64,000 bases of DNA from Girardinichthys multiradiatus (Eukaryota > Chordata > Actinopteri > Cyprinodontiformes > Goodeidae): contig NC_061801.1 in NCBI RefSeq assembly GCF_021462225.1, positions 9,110,125-9,174,124 of the forward strand, in the 5' to 3' direction. This document shows positions 34,401-49,400 of this stretch, piece by piece; positions within the stretch are counted from its first letter, which is position 1; each line of letters opens with the position of its first letter. The notes below the pieces were generated by a model that had not been told where the DNA came from, searched no databases, and was given only the letters and a program-made list of their open reading frames with translations. Both the position numbers and the translations under genes were made by a program.

Positions 34401-37400
34401 TATATGTGCACAGTTTTAAGTGAGTGAGAGTAAATATAGAGCAGTATAAGATGCAAGAGCAATACAACAGTGCAGGTGATCATTGTGCAAGTAAAGCAGT
34501 GCAAGTAAAGCAGGAGTCCAAGCTGAGCGTTAATGTAACGCATAGAGTTACAAGTTACAAGTGTCCTGTCAGCAAAAAAAGGGGGGGTGTGGGGGAAAGG
34601 GAGAGTGTCAGGGTGGTTTCCGGGCTTTGTTAACCAGGCTGGTGGCAGATGGGAAAAAACTGTTCTTGTGGCGTGAGGTTTTGGTCCGGATGGACCGCAG
34701 CCTCCTGCCAGAGGGGAGAGTCTCAAAGAGTCTGTGACCGGGGTGGGAGGGATCAGCCAGAATCTTCCCTGCCCGCTTCAGGGTCCTGGAGGTGTACAGT
34801 TCCTGGAGCGACAGTAGACTGCAGCCAATCACCTTCTCAGCAGACCGAATGACACGCTGCAGCCTGTCCTTATCCTTGGCTGTAGCAGCGGCGTACCAGA
34901 TGGTGATGGAGGAGGTGAGGATGGACTCAATGATGGCTGTGTAGAAGTGCACCATCATAGTCTTTGGCAGGTTGAATTTCTTCAGCTGCCGCAGGAAGAA
35001 CATCCTCTGCTGGGCTTTCTTGATGAGGGAGCTGATGTTTGGCTCCCACTTGAGATCCTGGGAGATGATGGTTCCCAGGAAGCGGAAAGATTCCACAGTG
35101 TCAATTGTGGAGTCACAGAGGGTGATGGGGGCAGGTGGGGCTGGGTTCTGCCTGAAGTTCACAACCATCTCCACTGTCTTTAGAGCGTTGAGCTCAAGGT
35201 TGTTCTGGCTGCACCAGTCCAACAGATGGTCCACCTCCCATCTGTACGCGGACTCGTCACCATCAGAGATGAGTCCGATCAGGGTGGTGTCGTCCGCAAA
35301 CTTCAGAAGCTTGACAGACTGGTGACTGGAGGTGCAGCTGTTGGTGTACAGGGAGAAGAGCAGAGGAGAGAGAACACAGCCTTGGGGGGAACCGGTGCTG
35401 ATGGTCAGGGAGTCAGAGACGTGCTTCCCCAGCCTCACGCGCTGCTTCCTGTCAGACAGGAAGTCAGTGATCCACCTACAGGTGGAGTCGGGCACACTCA
35501 GCTGGGAGAGCTTCTCCTGTAGCAGAACTGGGACGATGGTGTTGAAGGCAGAGCTGAAATCCACAAACAGGATCCTGGCGTAGGTTCCTGTGGAGTCCAG
35601 GTGCCGGAGGATGAAGTGAAGGGCTAAGTTGACTGCATCATCTACAGACCTGTTGGCTCTGTAGGCAAACTGCAGGGGGTCATGGAGGGGGTCGGTGATG
35701 TCTTTTAGGTGTGAGAGCACAAGGCGCTCAAAGGACTTCATCACCACAGAGGTCAGGGCGACGGGTCTGAAGTCATTAAGCCCTGTGGTCCTTGGCTTCT
35801 TGGGAACAGGGACGATGGTGGAGGACTTGAAGTTTAGGCTGTGGAAGAAAAAAAACGGCCATCCTTACAGTTACACCCAACTGAACATGAAATCAGTGTA
35901 AAATGTGATTTTTGGAATCAAATGAGGATGCAGGAGCTGCTGGGGAAAACTCTACCGTGCATCATGAAAACAAGCAAACTTTAGTTTAAATTACTGCTGA
36001 TATCATGTCTGAAATATTGTAGCTTCCTGATATACACAGCACTTGGTGTAATGTTTAAATAAGTTTATATAATCATACTAATTATCAGTCTTGATAAGCA
36101 GACATCTTTTCTGGCCTGTGATTGTAATGTTTTTCATTTCTCATTATTTCCCTTTGGTCTTTTTTTTGTAACATTTTGCCTTAATTCTGGATATGCATGA
36201 TGTTTATTATTATCAAGAAAACCCCTTAATCTATTGTACATAATTTGTCCATATCTTGCAAGTCATTTCAGTACAATTCTATTGTAGGAATTTGTGTCTG
36301 AGCACAGACGAAGCATTCGAACATGGGAAGACCCTGCCATTTATCAACCCGAGCTCCCTGGAGACCTTGAGGGCCCTGGTGCAGGAGATACAGAGCAGTG
36401 GAGAAACTGACCCTGAGATCTGGAAGGATTGTGAGGTGGGAGCTTATGAACAGCCTGAAAGATAAACTTTTGTATAGAATATGTTATTGAAATCTTAAGT
36501 ACATGCTGATGCTTTTCAAAGTGAAGCTAGGAATCGCTGTTTAAGCTGTTGTTCTTACTCACTGATGCAATTTGCTGCCGGCAGCCTAATTTCTGAGGTG
36601 TCACTTTTATTTTTTTCTGTGGATAACACCTGACAGTTCTGCAGACACACACTTGGACGCACATACACATTTGCAGAACTCAAGTACTGGCACAGCACCA
36701 CACTGCAGCTGATCTTTTCATACACAGGATGTGAGGTGATAATCGTAATGCACTCCAACCCGGAGCCTTTGTTCTTTGCAGTACAGTAGGCCTTTGAACA
36801 AGGGTGAAAGAATGGTAAATTACTTTCTGCACAGATAATGTTTTTTGCACAAGAATGATTGCCCCTAATGTGATTGCTTTTCACTGTTTGAAAAGAGTTT
36901 ATACCAAAGTTCAGGGGAACCATGAAGAGTCCCTGACAGTTTTTAGTTATTCACAGGATACATTAGCAATGTCTAAGCAAGTAGGAATTATATTGTTCCA
37001 TTTCAGTTGTGTCCAGGCTTGTAGCTCACAATAGGTGCATCATTTCCATATCAGGAATTGAAGCATATGTAAAATAGCATGATATAAAATAATCACAAAG
37101 CAGCAAAGTCCGTAGCCAAAAGTTACCCAAATTTGGGCATTTGTACTTGACACAATGTCCACCCAAGACAGAGTGGTGATAGCAAAGTCTACAGCTTGAA
37201 TGAGCGTTAATAAGACAAAGATTTATACAGAGATGGGAAGGAAGTCGATGGAAATGTTTTCTGAGAACAGTGGCTTCAAGATCTAGCAGACTGGCACCCT
37301 ACCCAGGGAAGATTTCTGGTCAGCCAGTCCAATTGTAACTTATCACAGCGGAGAATGATCACTTGCTAAAAGCAAAAATTCTGGCAGCATTCAGTTTTGC

Positions 37401-40400
37401 TCTGGTTCTGACCAGCAATGTTTCTCGGATGTGAAAAGATTTGTGCCAGCATTCCTATTTCTCCGAACAACTGTATCACCAGCAAAGTCTACTTTACATT
37501 AGCAATCAGTGGTTGTCTAAAAAAGTGAATTTTCTACACACAGTCCATTCCATATTTTACTCGTGAGATGTTAATTGCACTAGTGTAATGTAGCTGACAC
37601 TCTCTGTCTTGTCTCCTAAACTTTGTTAAGTCAAAATACGGATATATAATCTGTCATTCACCTGGCTCAAGCACAATAAAACAAACAAGCAGCTAATTAT
37701 TTTGAGTAAAACCAGGCAGGGAGCATAATATATCAATCTTCAGACATCAATAGACAATTGGTGCTTGGATCAAGAAAAACCACAATATAACAATTTTTTC
37801 ACCTGAGAAACTTTATGCTCACAAACAAAACCCCCAGTTGCCTCAGTGATGTAGCTGATGAATCCCTTAGAGCTGTGGCATAAACTGTGTTGAGTCCTGG
37901 TCCTGCAGTGTTGGGTTGTTCTATTGAAGCCAAGATTCCAAATGTTGTACAATCCTGGGGCAAAGGGTACTTTGATTGGACAGACTGTTTTTGGTGGTTG
38001 AGAAGAAATCTGTCCTTTTGACCTGTTTCCTCTCATGAAGCACGCTCACTTCAACTGCATAGATGGATATTTGTGCAAAGTAACAGTGCGTACTCCATCC
38101 CTTTTCAGTGTTCATTCTAGATATTATTATTTAGTATTTTCCATTTGTTTTTTCAAGAAAACTGTTTTCTGTTTACAACAATAGACAGTTGCAATCTGCA
38201 GTTATACAGTTGGGAAAATTTGATACACCACTGATTTTGCAAGTTTTCTCACTTACAAAGAATGGAGAGGTCTGTAATCTTCATCGTAGGTTCACTTCAA
38301 CTGTGAGGTACAAAATCTTAAAAAACCCCCAGAAATTTTCATTATATGATATTTAAATAATTTATTTGCGTCTTATTGCATAAAATAAGTATTTGATCAC
38401 CTATCAACCAGCAAGAATTCTGGCTCTCACAGACCTGTTAGTTCTTCTTTAAGAAGCCCTTATATCCTCCACTCATTACCTTTATTAACTGCACCTGTTT
38501 GAACTCGTCTAAAACACACCTGTCCACACACTCGATCAATCAGACTCCAACTTCTCCACCATGGGCAACATCAGAGAGCTGTGTAAGGACACCAGGGACA
38601 AAATTGTAGACCTGCACAAGGCTGGGATGGGCTACAAGACAGTAGGCAAGCAGCTTGGTGAGAAGGCAACAACTGTCAGCGCAATCATTAGAAGATGGAA
38701 GAAACTTAAGATGACTGTCAATCTCTCTTGTACTGGGGCTCCATGCAAGATCTCACCTTGTGGAGTATCAGTGATCGTGAGACAGGTGAGCCCAGAACTA
38801 CAGATCCTTCTCAAAATATTAGCATATTGTGATAAAGTTCATTATTTTCCATAATGTCATGATGAAAATTTAACATGCATATATTTTAGATTCATGGCAC
38901 ACTAACTGAAATATTTCAGGTCTTTTATTTTCTTAATACGGATGATTTTGGCATACAGCTCATGAAAACCCAAAATTCCTATCTCACAAAATTAGCATAT
39001 CATTAAAAGGGTCTCTAAACGAGCTATGAACCTAATCATCTGAATCAACGAGTTAACTCTAAACACCTGCAAAAGATTCCTGAGGCCTTTAAAACTCCCA
39101 GCCTGGTTCATCACTCAAAACCCCAATCATGGGTATGACTGCCGACCTGACTGCTGTCCAGAAGGCCACTATTGACACCCTCAAGCAAGAGGGTAAGACA
39201 CAGAAAGAAATTTCTGAACGAATAGGCTGTTCCCAGAGTGCTGTATCAAGGCACCTCAGTGGGAAGTCTGTGGGAAGGAAAAAGTGTGGCAGAAAACGCA
39301 GCACAACGAGAAGAGGTGACCGGACCCCGAGGAAGATTGTGGAGAAGGGCCGATTCCAGACCTTGGGGGACCCGCAGAAGCAGTGGACTGAGTCTGGAGT
39401 AGAAACATCCAGAGCCACCATGCACAGGCGTGTGCAAGAAACGGGCTACAGGTTCCGCATTCCCCAGATCAAGCCACTTTTGAACCAGAAACAGCGGCAG
39501 AAACACCTGACCTGGGCTACAGAGAAGCAGCACTGGACTGTTGCTCAGTGGTCCAAAGTACTTTTTTCGGATGAAAGCAAATTCTGCATGTCATTCGGAA
39601 ATCAAGGTGCCAGAGTCTGGAGGAACACTGGGGAGAAGGAAATGCCAAAATGCCAGAAGTCCAGTGCCAAGTACCCACAGTCAGTGATGGTCTGGGGTGC
39701 CGTGTCAGCTGCTGGTGTTGGTCCACTGTGTTTTATCAAGGGCAGGGTCAATGCAGCTAGCTATCAGGAGATTTTGGAGCACTTCATGCTTCCATCTGCT
39801 GAAAAGCTTTATGGAGATGAAGATTTCATTTTTCAGCACGACCTGGCACCTGCTCACAGTGCCAAAACCACTGGTAAATGGTTTACTGACCATGGTATCA
39901 CTGTGCTCAATTGACCTGCCAACTCTCCTGACCTGAACCCCATAGAGAATCTGTGGGATATTGTGAAGAGAACGTTGAGAGACTCAAGACCCAACACTCT
40001 GGATGAGCTAAAGGCCGCTATCGAAGCATCCTGGGCCTCCATAAGACCTCAGCAGTGCCACAGGCTGATTGCCTCCATGCCACGCCGCATTGAAGCAGTC
40101 ATTTCTGCAAAAGGATTCCCGACCAAGTATTGAGTGCATAACTATACATGATTATTTGAAGGTTGACGTTTTTTGTATTAAAAACACTTTTCTTTTATTG
40201 GTCGGATGAAATATGCTAATTTTGTGAGATAGGAATTTTGGGTTTTCATGAGCTGTATGCCACAATCATCCGTATTAAGACAATAAAAGACCTGAAATAT
40301 TTCAGTTAGTGTGCAATGAATCTAAAATATATGAATGTTAAATTTTCATCATGACATTATGGAAAATAATGAACTTTATCACAATATGCTAATATTTTGA

Positions 40401-43400
40401 GAAGGACCTGTACACAGGAGGACTGGTCAATGACCCGAAGAGAGCTGGGAGAAAAGTCTCAAAGGTTACCATTGGAAACACACTACACCATCATGGATTG
40501 CAGTTTTTCTCTATTGCTGAAACACTAAACCTTATTGTCTGAACTAAATGCTCAGTTGCCTGAACCCACTGATTGAATTAGACACTCTTGTGGCAAAATC
40601 ATAAGCACTTTTCACCTGTTTAGACACAACTTTCCAACACATTTTCATTGTGATGCACCTGTGTTGCATCATGGTGAGCACAGGTGGCAAAAGTCAAACC
40701 CAGTTAAAGCACAGGTGTCACCGGTTGAACACAACAACACAAAAGTCATCACACAAAATTCATCATGCGAGGGAACATATATAAGCCAGTTCAGAGAGCA
40801 CTGGTGTGTGAGGCACTACAATGGATAGAAATCTGGGAGGAGGAGTTCGTGTGAGAGGGGTTCGAGGTGGCCGTACTCTCCTTTCTTGAACCCCATTAAA
40901 GAATTCTTCTCCCGATGGTGGAGGTAGGTATATAAACACCAACCTTACACCAGGGTAAATCTCCTGCAAGTCATGGATAGGTGTGGAGGCATGCTAAGCC
41001 TGGATATGGCATACCAGCGTTTTTCCCTCTGTCGCCTGGCCAGACAAAATGTGGCCTGTGATGTAATGCTGTGGCTGAGTAACACACAGGATTCTGTATC
41101 TTATCATGTATCTTAGCAATTGAGAAAAACTATAAAATCCTGCAGCATGTGCAAGGTCCCCTGCTCAAGCCAGCACATGTCCAGGCCTGTCTCAAGTTTG
41201 CCTATGACCATCTGGATGAGCCAAAAGAGGTGTGGGAGAAGGTCATGTTGTCAGATGAGACCAAAATATAAGTTTTTGGACAACTGGACTGTATTGACGG
41301 AGGGATGGATGGGGCCATGTATTGCAAGATTTTGGGCAACAAACGTTTTTCCTCAGTAAGAGCAATGAAGATGGGTTGTGAATGGGACATCCAGCACGAC
41401 AATGACCTGAAACACACAGCCAGGGCAATTAATGCCTCTTTTCCATTTACGGTTTCAGCATTACATGGCTCCACTCTGCTCGTTCTTACTCTACTCTGCA
41501 TGAAACCTGTAATGTTTCTATTGACTCACTGAGGCTGGAGTTATGGCTTGATGCCCAGCATCCAGCTGTCAGCATTGTGTGCTGTGGCGCCATTAAGGGT
41601 TGCTGCATTATGGTTTGATGTGAGCCTTATGTTTTTTACTGGTCTAGAGGTGCTAGAGAGGCAGAGTTAGATGGAGACAATTCTGCACCAAGAGTTAAGT
41701 GGGTCTTCTGTTTAGTGACCTCCACTGTTTGTTCTCTGCACAAAATAATATAACTGTCTTCTAGCGGTACTACTTTAAGCAGCAACTAAGGGGCAAGATA
41801 AGTTGAAGTGTGTCTTCACTCAGTTTCACCCACATGGCTTGCTACAATATTTTTGTAGTCGCTATTTCGATTTTTTGAGCTGTTTCTCTGCATTGCGGTG
41901 TGGTAAAATCCGTGGCTTGTCATACTATATTCTGTCCCCTACCTCGGCAAACACCTTCTCGTTCTGCTGACATACAGCTGACCACGCCATGGCTGGTCAG
42001 TGAACAGCAGTCTATTCATGTCACATTTCAGCCCTGTTCAGCCCTGATGGGACCTGCTGACGAGCAGCCACTAATGGAAACGGTCACAAAATAGTCTGTG
42101 TGTAGTGGATTTAACGGTCTTGGATGGGCCTAGTCAGTCTCCAGACCTAAACCCAATAGAAAATGCTTGGAGGGAGCTGAAACTCCATGAACAGCCCCAA
42201 AAAATCTGGAGATGGTCTGTATGAAGCAGTGGGACAGAGTCCCTGCTGCAGTGTGTGCAAACCTGGTCAAGAAGTACAGAAAACATCTGACCTCTGTCAT
42301 TATAAGATATCTGTTCTAAATATTAGGGTTCATGTTTTCTATTGTATCAAATACTTATTTCATGCAATAAAATACAAATTAATCATTTAAATATCATACA
42401 GTGTGATTTTCTGAATTTTTTTAGTTTCTGTCTCTCACAGTTAAAGTGTATCTGCGATGAAGATTACAGACCTCTCCATTCTTTGTGAGAAAACTTGCAA
42501 ATTTGGCGACGCCCCTCTATAACAGAACATCCGTCGCTCCAAAAAATCCTTAGTGTCAGCAAACGTACTTGAAAAATATTTGGTTTGAAGAATAACCAAA
42601 AGACATATTTTGATTTAATTACACATGATACTTTAAAGAATTTTTTTTTTCTCAATAATTTCTTTAGCACTCCATGTGTTTGTGTTTGGTTTTTTTTACC
42701 GTGGTGATTCCTCATCTGGAACTCCTCAGGGCAGGGCTGATATCCAGGCCATGCAGTCTGAAAGTCCGTTGGGACCAATGAGGATGCGTCATGTGAACCG
42801 GTGTTATCCCTAAAAGCAAATAAAATTTGATTGGTTCTTTAACATGTCTGCAGCACATTTCTAGCAATTTTTGCACAACCCTTTTATTTAATCTGAGCTA
42901 CATGGTTTGCTTTTAATATGACAAACGTGTCAGTGCCCCTTATCAGTTTTAATTAGCATCTACTGGAGCAGACGGCAAGAAACAACAGCCGCTTTCACAT
43001 AGAAGCAGTAAAAGGTATAAGAAGCGTTGCAGAGGAGGGATGTTTGCAAAAGCAAATGTATGCAGTATTGGCTTTGGACTCCAGAGCTTTTTCAGCCAGC
43101 CCTCTTGTAAAATGTCAAGGAAATCTATGATTTGTTAATATTGTGTAGGAATTCAGATGTATGGCATTGATGTCAACACAAAAGGAACATGTTTTCAGAG
43201 TGTTATAAAGAAACTCTGATGAATTCTTATCTCCAGCTGTGAGGGCTCATCTGTAGCACATATCTTTCTGTTAAGTACATTACCGTATGAACAGCAACCC
43301 TGGAGAGTCTGGAACCAAATAACGTCTCCAGTGTTAGTGTGAGAAAACAGCCAAGCACTTCAGTGTCTGTTTGTTTGCTGCACCTCCTTCTGGTACTGTG

Positions 43401-46400
43401 GTCCCATTACTTTTCAGTCTGATACCATGTGCATTTTTATCGGAGATGTTTGTGAGATGTGAAGGTTTTGCTTTATTGTATAATCAGATGCTTGCTGTCA
43501 TGCTCAGATGTTTTTTGTTTTTGTTTTGTTTGTATTGGTTGGATCTCCATAGATTTTAATTAACTTACATTACACTTGAATTCTAATTGTCTCATTTTGA
43601 CAGTGCAGCAGCACCCTCATTATTACATTGGAATGATGTTGCAACTTATTCTCTCACAAGAGAAAGCATGTAATTACTAGCCTCTGGAAGCTTTGCACAT
43701 GTTTAATTAGGAAATATTAACAATAAACAGGATTAAATGATGGTAGAAAATGGTTGGAAGAGTTTGGAAAGAGAATACATTAGTTATTGTAGTTCTGAAA
43801 GGGAATTATCTTGTAGCTCAACACAGCTTTTTAGTTTTCTGTGAGTCAAAGTTCTGGTGTGTAGACGGATCATTTCAGCACCTAAAGCCTTGCTCTTGTA
43901 TTACATACAGGTCCTTCTCAAAATATTAGCATATTGTGATAAAGTTCATTATTTTCCATAATGTCATGATGAAAATTTAACATTCATATATTTTAGATTT
44001 ATAGCACACTAACTGAAATATTTCAGGTCTTTTATTGTCTTCATACGGATGATTTTGGCATACAGCTCATGAAAACCCAAAATTCCTATCTCACATAATT
44101 AGCATATCATTAAAAGGGTCTCTAAACGAGCTATGAACCTAATCATCTGAATCAACGAGTTAACTCTAAACACCTGCAAAAGATTCCTGAGGTCTTTAAA
44201 ACTCCCAGCCTGGTTCATCACTCAAAACCCCAATCATGGGTAAGACTGCCGACCTGACTGCTGTCCAGAAGGCCACTATTGACACCCTCAAGCAAGAGGG
44301 TAAGACACAGAAAGAAATTTCTGAATGAATAGGCTGTTCCCAGAGTGCTGTATCAAGGCACCTCAGTGGGAAGTCTGTGGGAAGGAAAAAGTGTGGCAGA
44401 AAACGCTGCACAACGGGAAGAGGTGACCGGACCCTGAGGAAGATTGTGGAGAAGGGCCGATTCCAGAACTTGGGGGACCTGCGGAAGCAGTGGACTGAGT
44501 CTGGAGTAGAAACATCCAGAGCCACCGTGCACAGGCGTGTGCAGGAAATGGGGTACAGGTGCCGCATTCCCCAGGTCAAGCCACTTTTGAACCAGAAACA
44601 GCGGCAGAAGCGCCTGACCTGGGCTACAGAGAAGCAGCACTGGACTGTTGCTCAGTGGTCCAAAGTACTTTTTTTGGATGAAAGCAAATTCTGCATGTCA
44701 TTCGGAAATCAAGGTGCCAGAGTCTGGAGGAAGACTGGGGAGAAGGAAATGCCAAAATGCCAGAAGTCCAGTGTCAAGTACCCACAGTCAGTGATGGTCT
44801 GGGGCGCCATGTCAGCTGCTGGTGTTGGTCCACTGTGTTTTATCAAGGGCAGGGTCAATGCAGCTAGCTATCAGGAGATTTTGGAGCACTTCCATCTGCT
44901 GAAAAGCTTTATGGAGATGAAGATTTCATTTTTCAGCACGACCTGGCACCTGCTCACAGTGCCAAAACCACTGGTAAATGGTTTACTGACCATGGTATCA
45001 CTGTGCTCAATTGGCCTGCCAACTCTCCTGACCTGAACCCCATAGAGAATCTGTGGGATATTGTGAAGAGAACGTTGAGAGACTCAAGACCCAACACTCT
45101 GGATGAGCTAAAGGCCGCTATCGAAGCATCCTGGGCCTCCATAAGACCTCAGTGCCACAGGCTGATTGCCTCCATGCCACGCCGCATTGAAGCAGTCATT
45201 TCTGCAAAAGGATTCCCGACCAAGTATTGAGTGCATAACTGTACATGATTATTTGAAGGTTGACGTTTTTGTATTAAAAACACTTTTCTTTTATTGGTCG
45301 GATGAAATATGCTAATTTTGTGAGATAGGAATTTTGGGTTTTCATGAGCTGTATGCCAAAATCATCCGTATTAAGACAATAAAAGACCTGAAATATTTCA
45401 GTTAGTGTGCAATGAATCTAAAATATATGAATGTTAAATTTTCATCATGACATTATGGAAAATAATGAACTTTATCACAATATGCTAATATTTTGAGAAG
45501 GACCTGTACAAATTGCCTTTCAAGAATGTTGAACTCTTTTCCCTGTCAACTGGTTAACAGTGACTGCACCTGCATAGGGTATAAGGAATATTAGCAAAAA
45601 TCGATACTAATAAAATACAGTGACTTGCGAAAGTACTCTGCCCCCTTGAACTGGTCAACCTCTTGCCACATTTCAGGCTTCAAACATAAAGATATAAAAT
45701 TCTAATGTTTTGTGAAGAATCAAAAACAAGTGGGACACAATCGTGAAGTGGAATGAAATTTATTGGATGTGTCAAACATTTTTAACAAATAAAAAACTGA
45801 AAAGTGGGGCGTGCAATATTATTCGGACCCTTTACTTTCAGTGCAGCAAACTCACTCCAGAAGTCCAATGAGGATCTCTGAATGATCCAATGTTGTCCCA
45901 AATGACTGATGATGATAAACAGAATCCACCTGTGTGTAATCAAGTTTCCGTATAAATGCACCTGCTCTGTGATGGTCTCAGGGTTCTGTTCAAAGCGCAG
46001 ACAGCATCATGAAGACCAAGGAACACACCAGACAGGTCCAAGATACTGTTGTAGAGAAGTTTAAAGCCGGATTTGGATACAAAAAGATTTCCCAAGCTTT
46101 AAACATCCCAAAGAGCACTGTGCAAGCAATCATATTGAAATGGAAGGAGAATGGAATCAGACCACTGCAAATCTACCAAGACCCGCCCGTCCTTCTAAAC
46201 TTTCATCTCGAACAAGGAGAAGACTGATCAGAGATGCAGCCAAGAGGCCCATGATCACTCTGGATGAACTGCAGAGATCTACACCTGAGGTGGGAGAGTC
46301 TGTCCATAGGACAACAATCAGTCGTACACTGCACAAATCTGACCTTTATGGAAGAGTGGAAAGAACAAAGCCATTTCTCAAAGATATCCATAAAAGGTCT

Positions 46401-49400
46401 CGTTTAAAGTTTGCCACAAGCCACCTGGGAGACACACCAAACATGTGGAAGAAGGTGCTCTGGTCAGATGAAACCAAAATCGAACTGTTTGACCACAATG
46501 CAAAACGATATGTTTGGCGTAAAAGCAACACAGCTCATCACCCTGAACACACCATCCCCACTGTCAAACATGGTGGTGGCAGCATCATGTTTTGGGTCTG
46601 CTTTTCGTCGAGAGGGACAGGGAAGATGATCAAAATTAATGGGAAGATGGATGGGGCCAAATACAGGACCATTCTGGAAGAAAACCTGTTGGAGTCTGCA
46701 AGAGACCTGAGACTGGGACAGAGATTTATCTTCCAACAAGACAATGATCCACAACATAAAGCCAAATCTACAATGGAATGGTTCACAAAAAAACATATCC
46801 AGGTGTTGGAATGGCCAAGTCAAAGTCCAGACCCGAATCCAATCTAGAATCTGTGGAAAAAGCTGAAGACTGCTGTTCACGAACGCTCTCCATCCAACCT
46901 CACTGAGCTCCAGCTGTTTTGCCAGGAAGAATGGGCAAGAATTTCAGTCTCTCGATGTACAAAACTGATAGAGACATACCCCAAGCGACTTGCAGCTGTA
47001 ATTGCAGCAAAGGGTGGCGCTACAAAGTATTAACGCAAGGGGGCCAAATAAAATTGCACGCCCCACTTTTCAGTTTTTTATTTGTTAAAAGGTTTGATGC
47101 ATCCAATAAATTTCATTCCACTTCACGATTGTGTCCCACTTGTTGTTGATTCTTCACAAAAAATTAGAATTTTATATCTTTATGTTTGAAGCCTGAAATG
47201 TGGCAAGAGGTTGAAAAGTTCAAGGGGGCCGAATACTTTCGCAAGGCACTGTAAATAGCAGTGACACTTTCCACTGTTTATATACCGACGGTTTGTGAAA
47301 TTGTTTTTGTTTTCAACAGAGTCGATGGCTGCATCTGTTTCAGCTGGTTGAAAAGCAATACCAAGAGCAAATACTCGCTCAGCAAGAACAATATCAGTGC
47401 CAAATACAGGTTAGTAAGTCTCTATTGTCATCTTCTCTCATGCGATGAAATATATTTTCCTCTCATTTAAATATGTTGTTTTTTAATTTTGTTTAGTTGA
47501 TTCAGGATGAAATCAAGGCCCTAGTTCAGCTCCAGAACCGCCAGACCAGTGGTCAACCACAAACAGAGCTCCCCTCTGTGACCATCATCCCCAGTGAATG
47601 CACACATCCCAAAAATGTGCCAAGTGACAACGAGAGCCTGGGAGCCCCTGTCCTCACTCCTTTTAGCTCCCCCTCACCTCCGCTTCCCAGGTTGGAGACC
47701 ACCAACCAGGCAGAGGAGCGGACGACCACAGTGCTCAGCAGTGGATATGGAACACTGTGTGCTTGGGAAACTGGCTTTGAACCTGCTGAGTCTCCAGGTG
47801 GAGATGAGGAGGATGATCACGGAGTGCGGAAGCATCAGTGGAGCAGTATCCTCCAGGAAGACACGCAGACAACTTTGGCAGAGTACCAGCAGGACCTTTC
47901 CTATAAACGGACAGTTGTCATGAATGAATCTCTTCCATCTGTGTACCAGCAGAAAACATCTGGGTGTGTCTGACTTTTTTATAAGAAACGCTAAGAAATG
48001 GGCCTTAAGCAGCTTTTGTTGCGTTTTCTTACAAAACTTCAGAATATCTTAACTTTACCCATCAATTAAATAAATATTATGTTAACATTATCAAAAAAAC
48101 ACTAGTCGTATTAATAACTTTATTATTTTAAGCATTTATTCATTCATGATTATTATAAAATAATTGTTTATAGGGCAAAATGTAGTTTCACGTGTCAGTT
48201 ACATCTCATATTATTCATCTTCTATCCACTGCTGTATCAATTAACCAATTCTGTCCAAATATAATCGGTGGATCTTTTATATTACATTGCTTTTTAGCCC
48301 AGCTTGTAAACTCATAGTTTTGTAAACTTGCGTTTAAATATCCAGCTGTATTAAGGCTGCTGTCGTTTAGGATCCAATTTTCCTTCTTCAGTTTTGAGCT
48401 TTGCCCAACCGTGAAGGATTTTTAGCCAACTAATGGTCGTCAGTTTTGTTTACCTAACTAACATCGTTTGCGAACTCTGTGTGGCTGTTCTTTGCTCCTG
48501 TTTGGTGAAGAGCCAGCTAGCACGAGTAAAACAGATTATAGCTGCAAAGATAAATGTGGAGATGAAAAGAGGTGACAAGCTCTGTAAAGTAGAGTGAAGC
48601 TGTAAATGGAGATTATAACTAAGGATGTCCTAATCATTATTTTTTTGTCCCTTATACTGATCAGACCAAGTCATTTAGGGTAAGGCATTTGCCAATACTA
48701 AGTCCCAGTTTGATACTACATTAAAGTGTTTTCTCACAACTAACATTTCTGCAGGTCAATCTTAATAAGCTACAAAAAGCTACTATGATGTTCTAACGAG
48801 TCACCTAAAATGTCTGTTGTTGTATCATTTGACTATAAAGATATATCTGACTTGACTCATCCAGCTAGTCTTCAGGAAACCCATATGTTACTCCTAGCGT
48901 TTTCACGCTATAGTGCTAGGGTAAGATTAGTACCATTCAATAATTCACCTTATAACGTATTCCATTGTGGTTCCATTTAATCGTGTGCAAACAAAACTTA
49001 CAGATGAATGTGTCCTTCTGTTTCATATATTAATCACTCTGCTTTGAAAATGTCAAAGTTTATTGGCTAGTGTTTCAGCTGCTCTCTTCTGGGCAGGTGG
49101 GGTTTCTGAACACAACACAGAGCAGGAGCCTCACAATACAATACACAATCAGCCAAATCTAAATGTTTATATACAATGCAAAGCCTGTAATACAGTTTTG
49201 CAAGCCTTGCACATGGAAATTGACTGCAATTATTAGCAACCGCACAGATCACTAGGGTATGGCTGACATTAAAATAACCCCAACAGGTGTTGATTGTTAA
49301 GTTTAGTCAGAGCGTCTGATACCAATCAGTTAAAATGGTTTTAATAGGGACCCACGATCCATGACTTGGGATGGCCGTTGTGGCAGAAAGTCTGTATTGC

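Larger units (their letters stand above)
38207..42503 (+). mobile_element. Tc1/mariner element, family B, broken by three nested insertions
   Basis: Left terminal repeat from about 38207 (cagttgggaaaatttgatac) and right repeat to about 42503 (attctttgtgagaaaacttg) form an inverted pair around gaatggagaggtctgtaatc. Transposase pieces remain in order: N-terminus 38561-38790 ([20 protein letters not shown]), a segment at 40413-40497, the DDE middle 41133-41440 ([14 protein letters not shown] then a stop; later [15 protein letters not shown]), and the C-terminal [13 protein letters not shown] at about 42130-42170. The gaps are filled by Tc1-A (38801-40410), element G (about 40500-41132) and a MITE (about 41440-42085). 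The original element would be about 1.6-1.7 kb. Confidence 0.85.

Noticed and set aside
38561..38854. 97-codon helix-turn-helix protein as a host gene
   Set aside because: It is the N-terminus of the Tc1-B transposase, cut by the inserted Tc1-A; the last residues are read from the Tc1-A terminal repeat.
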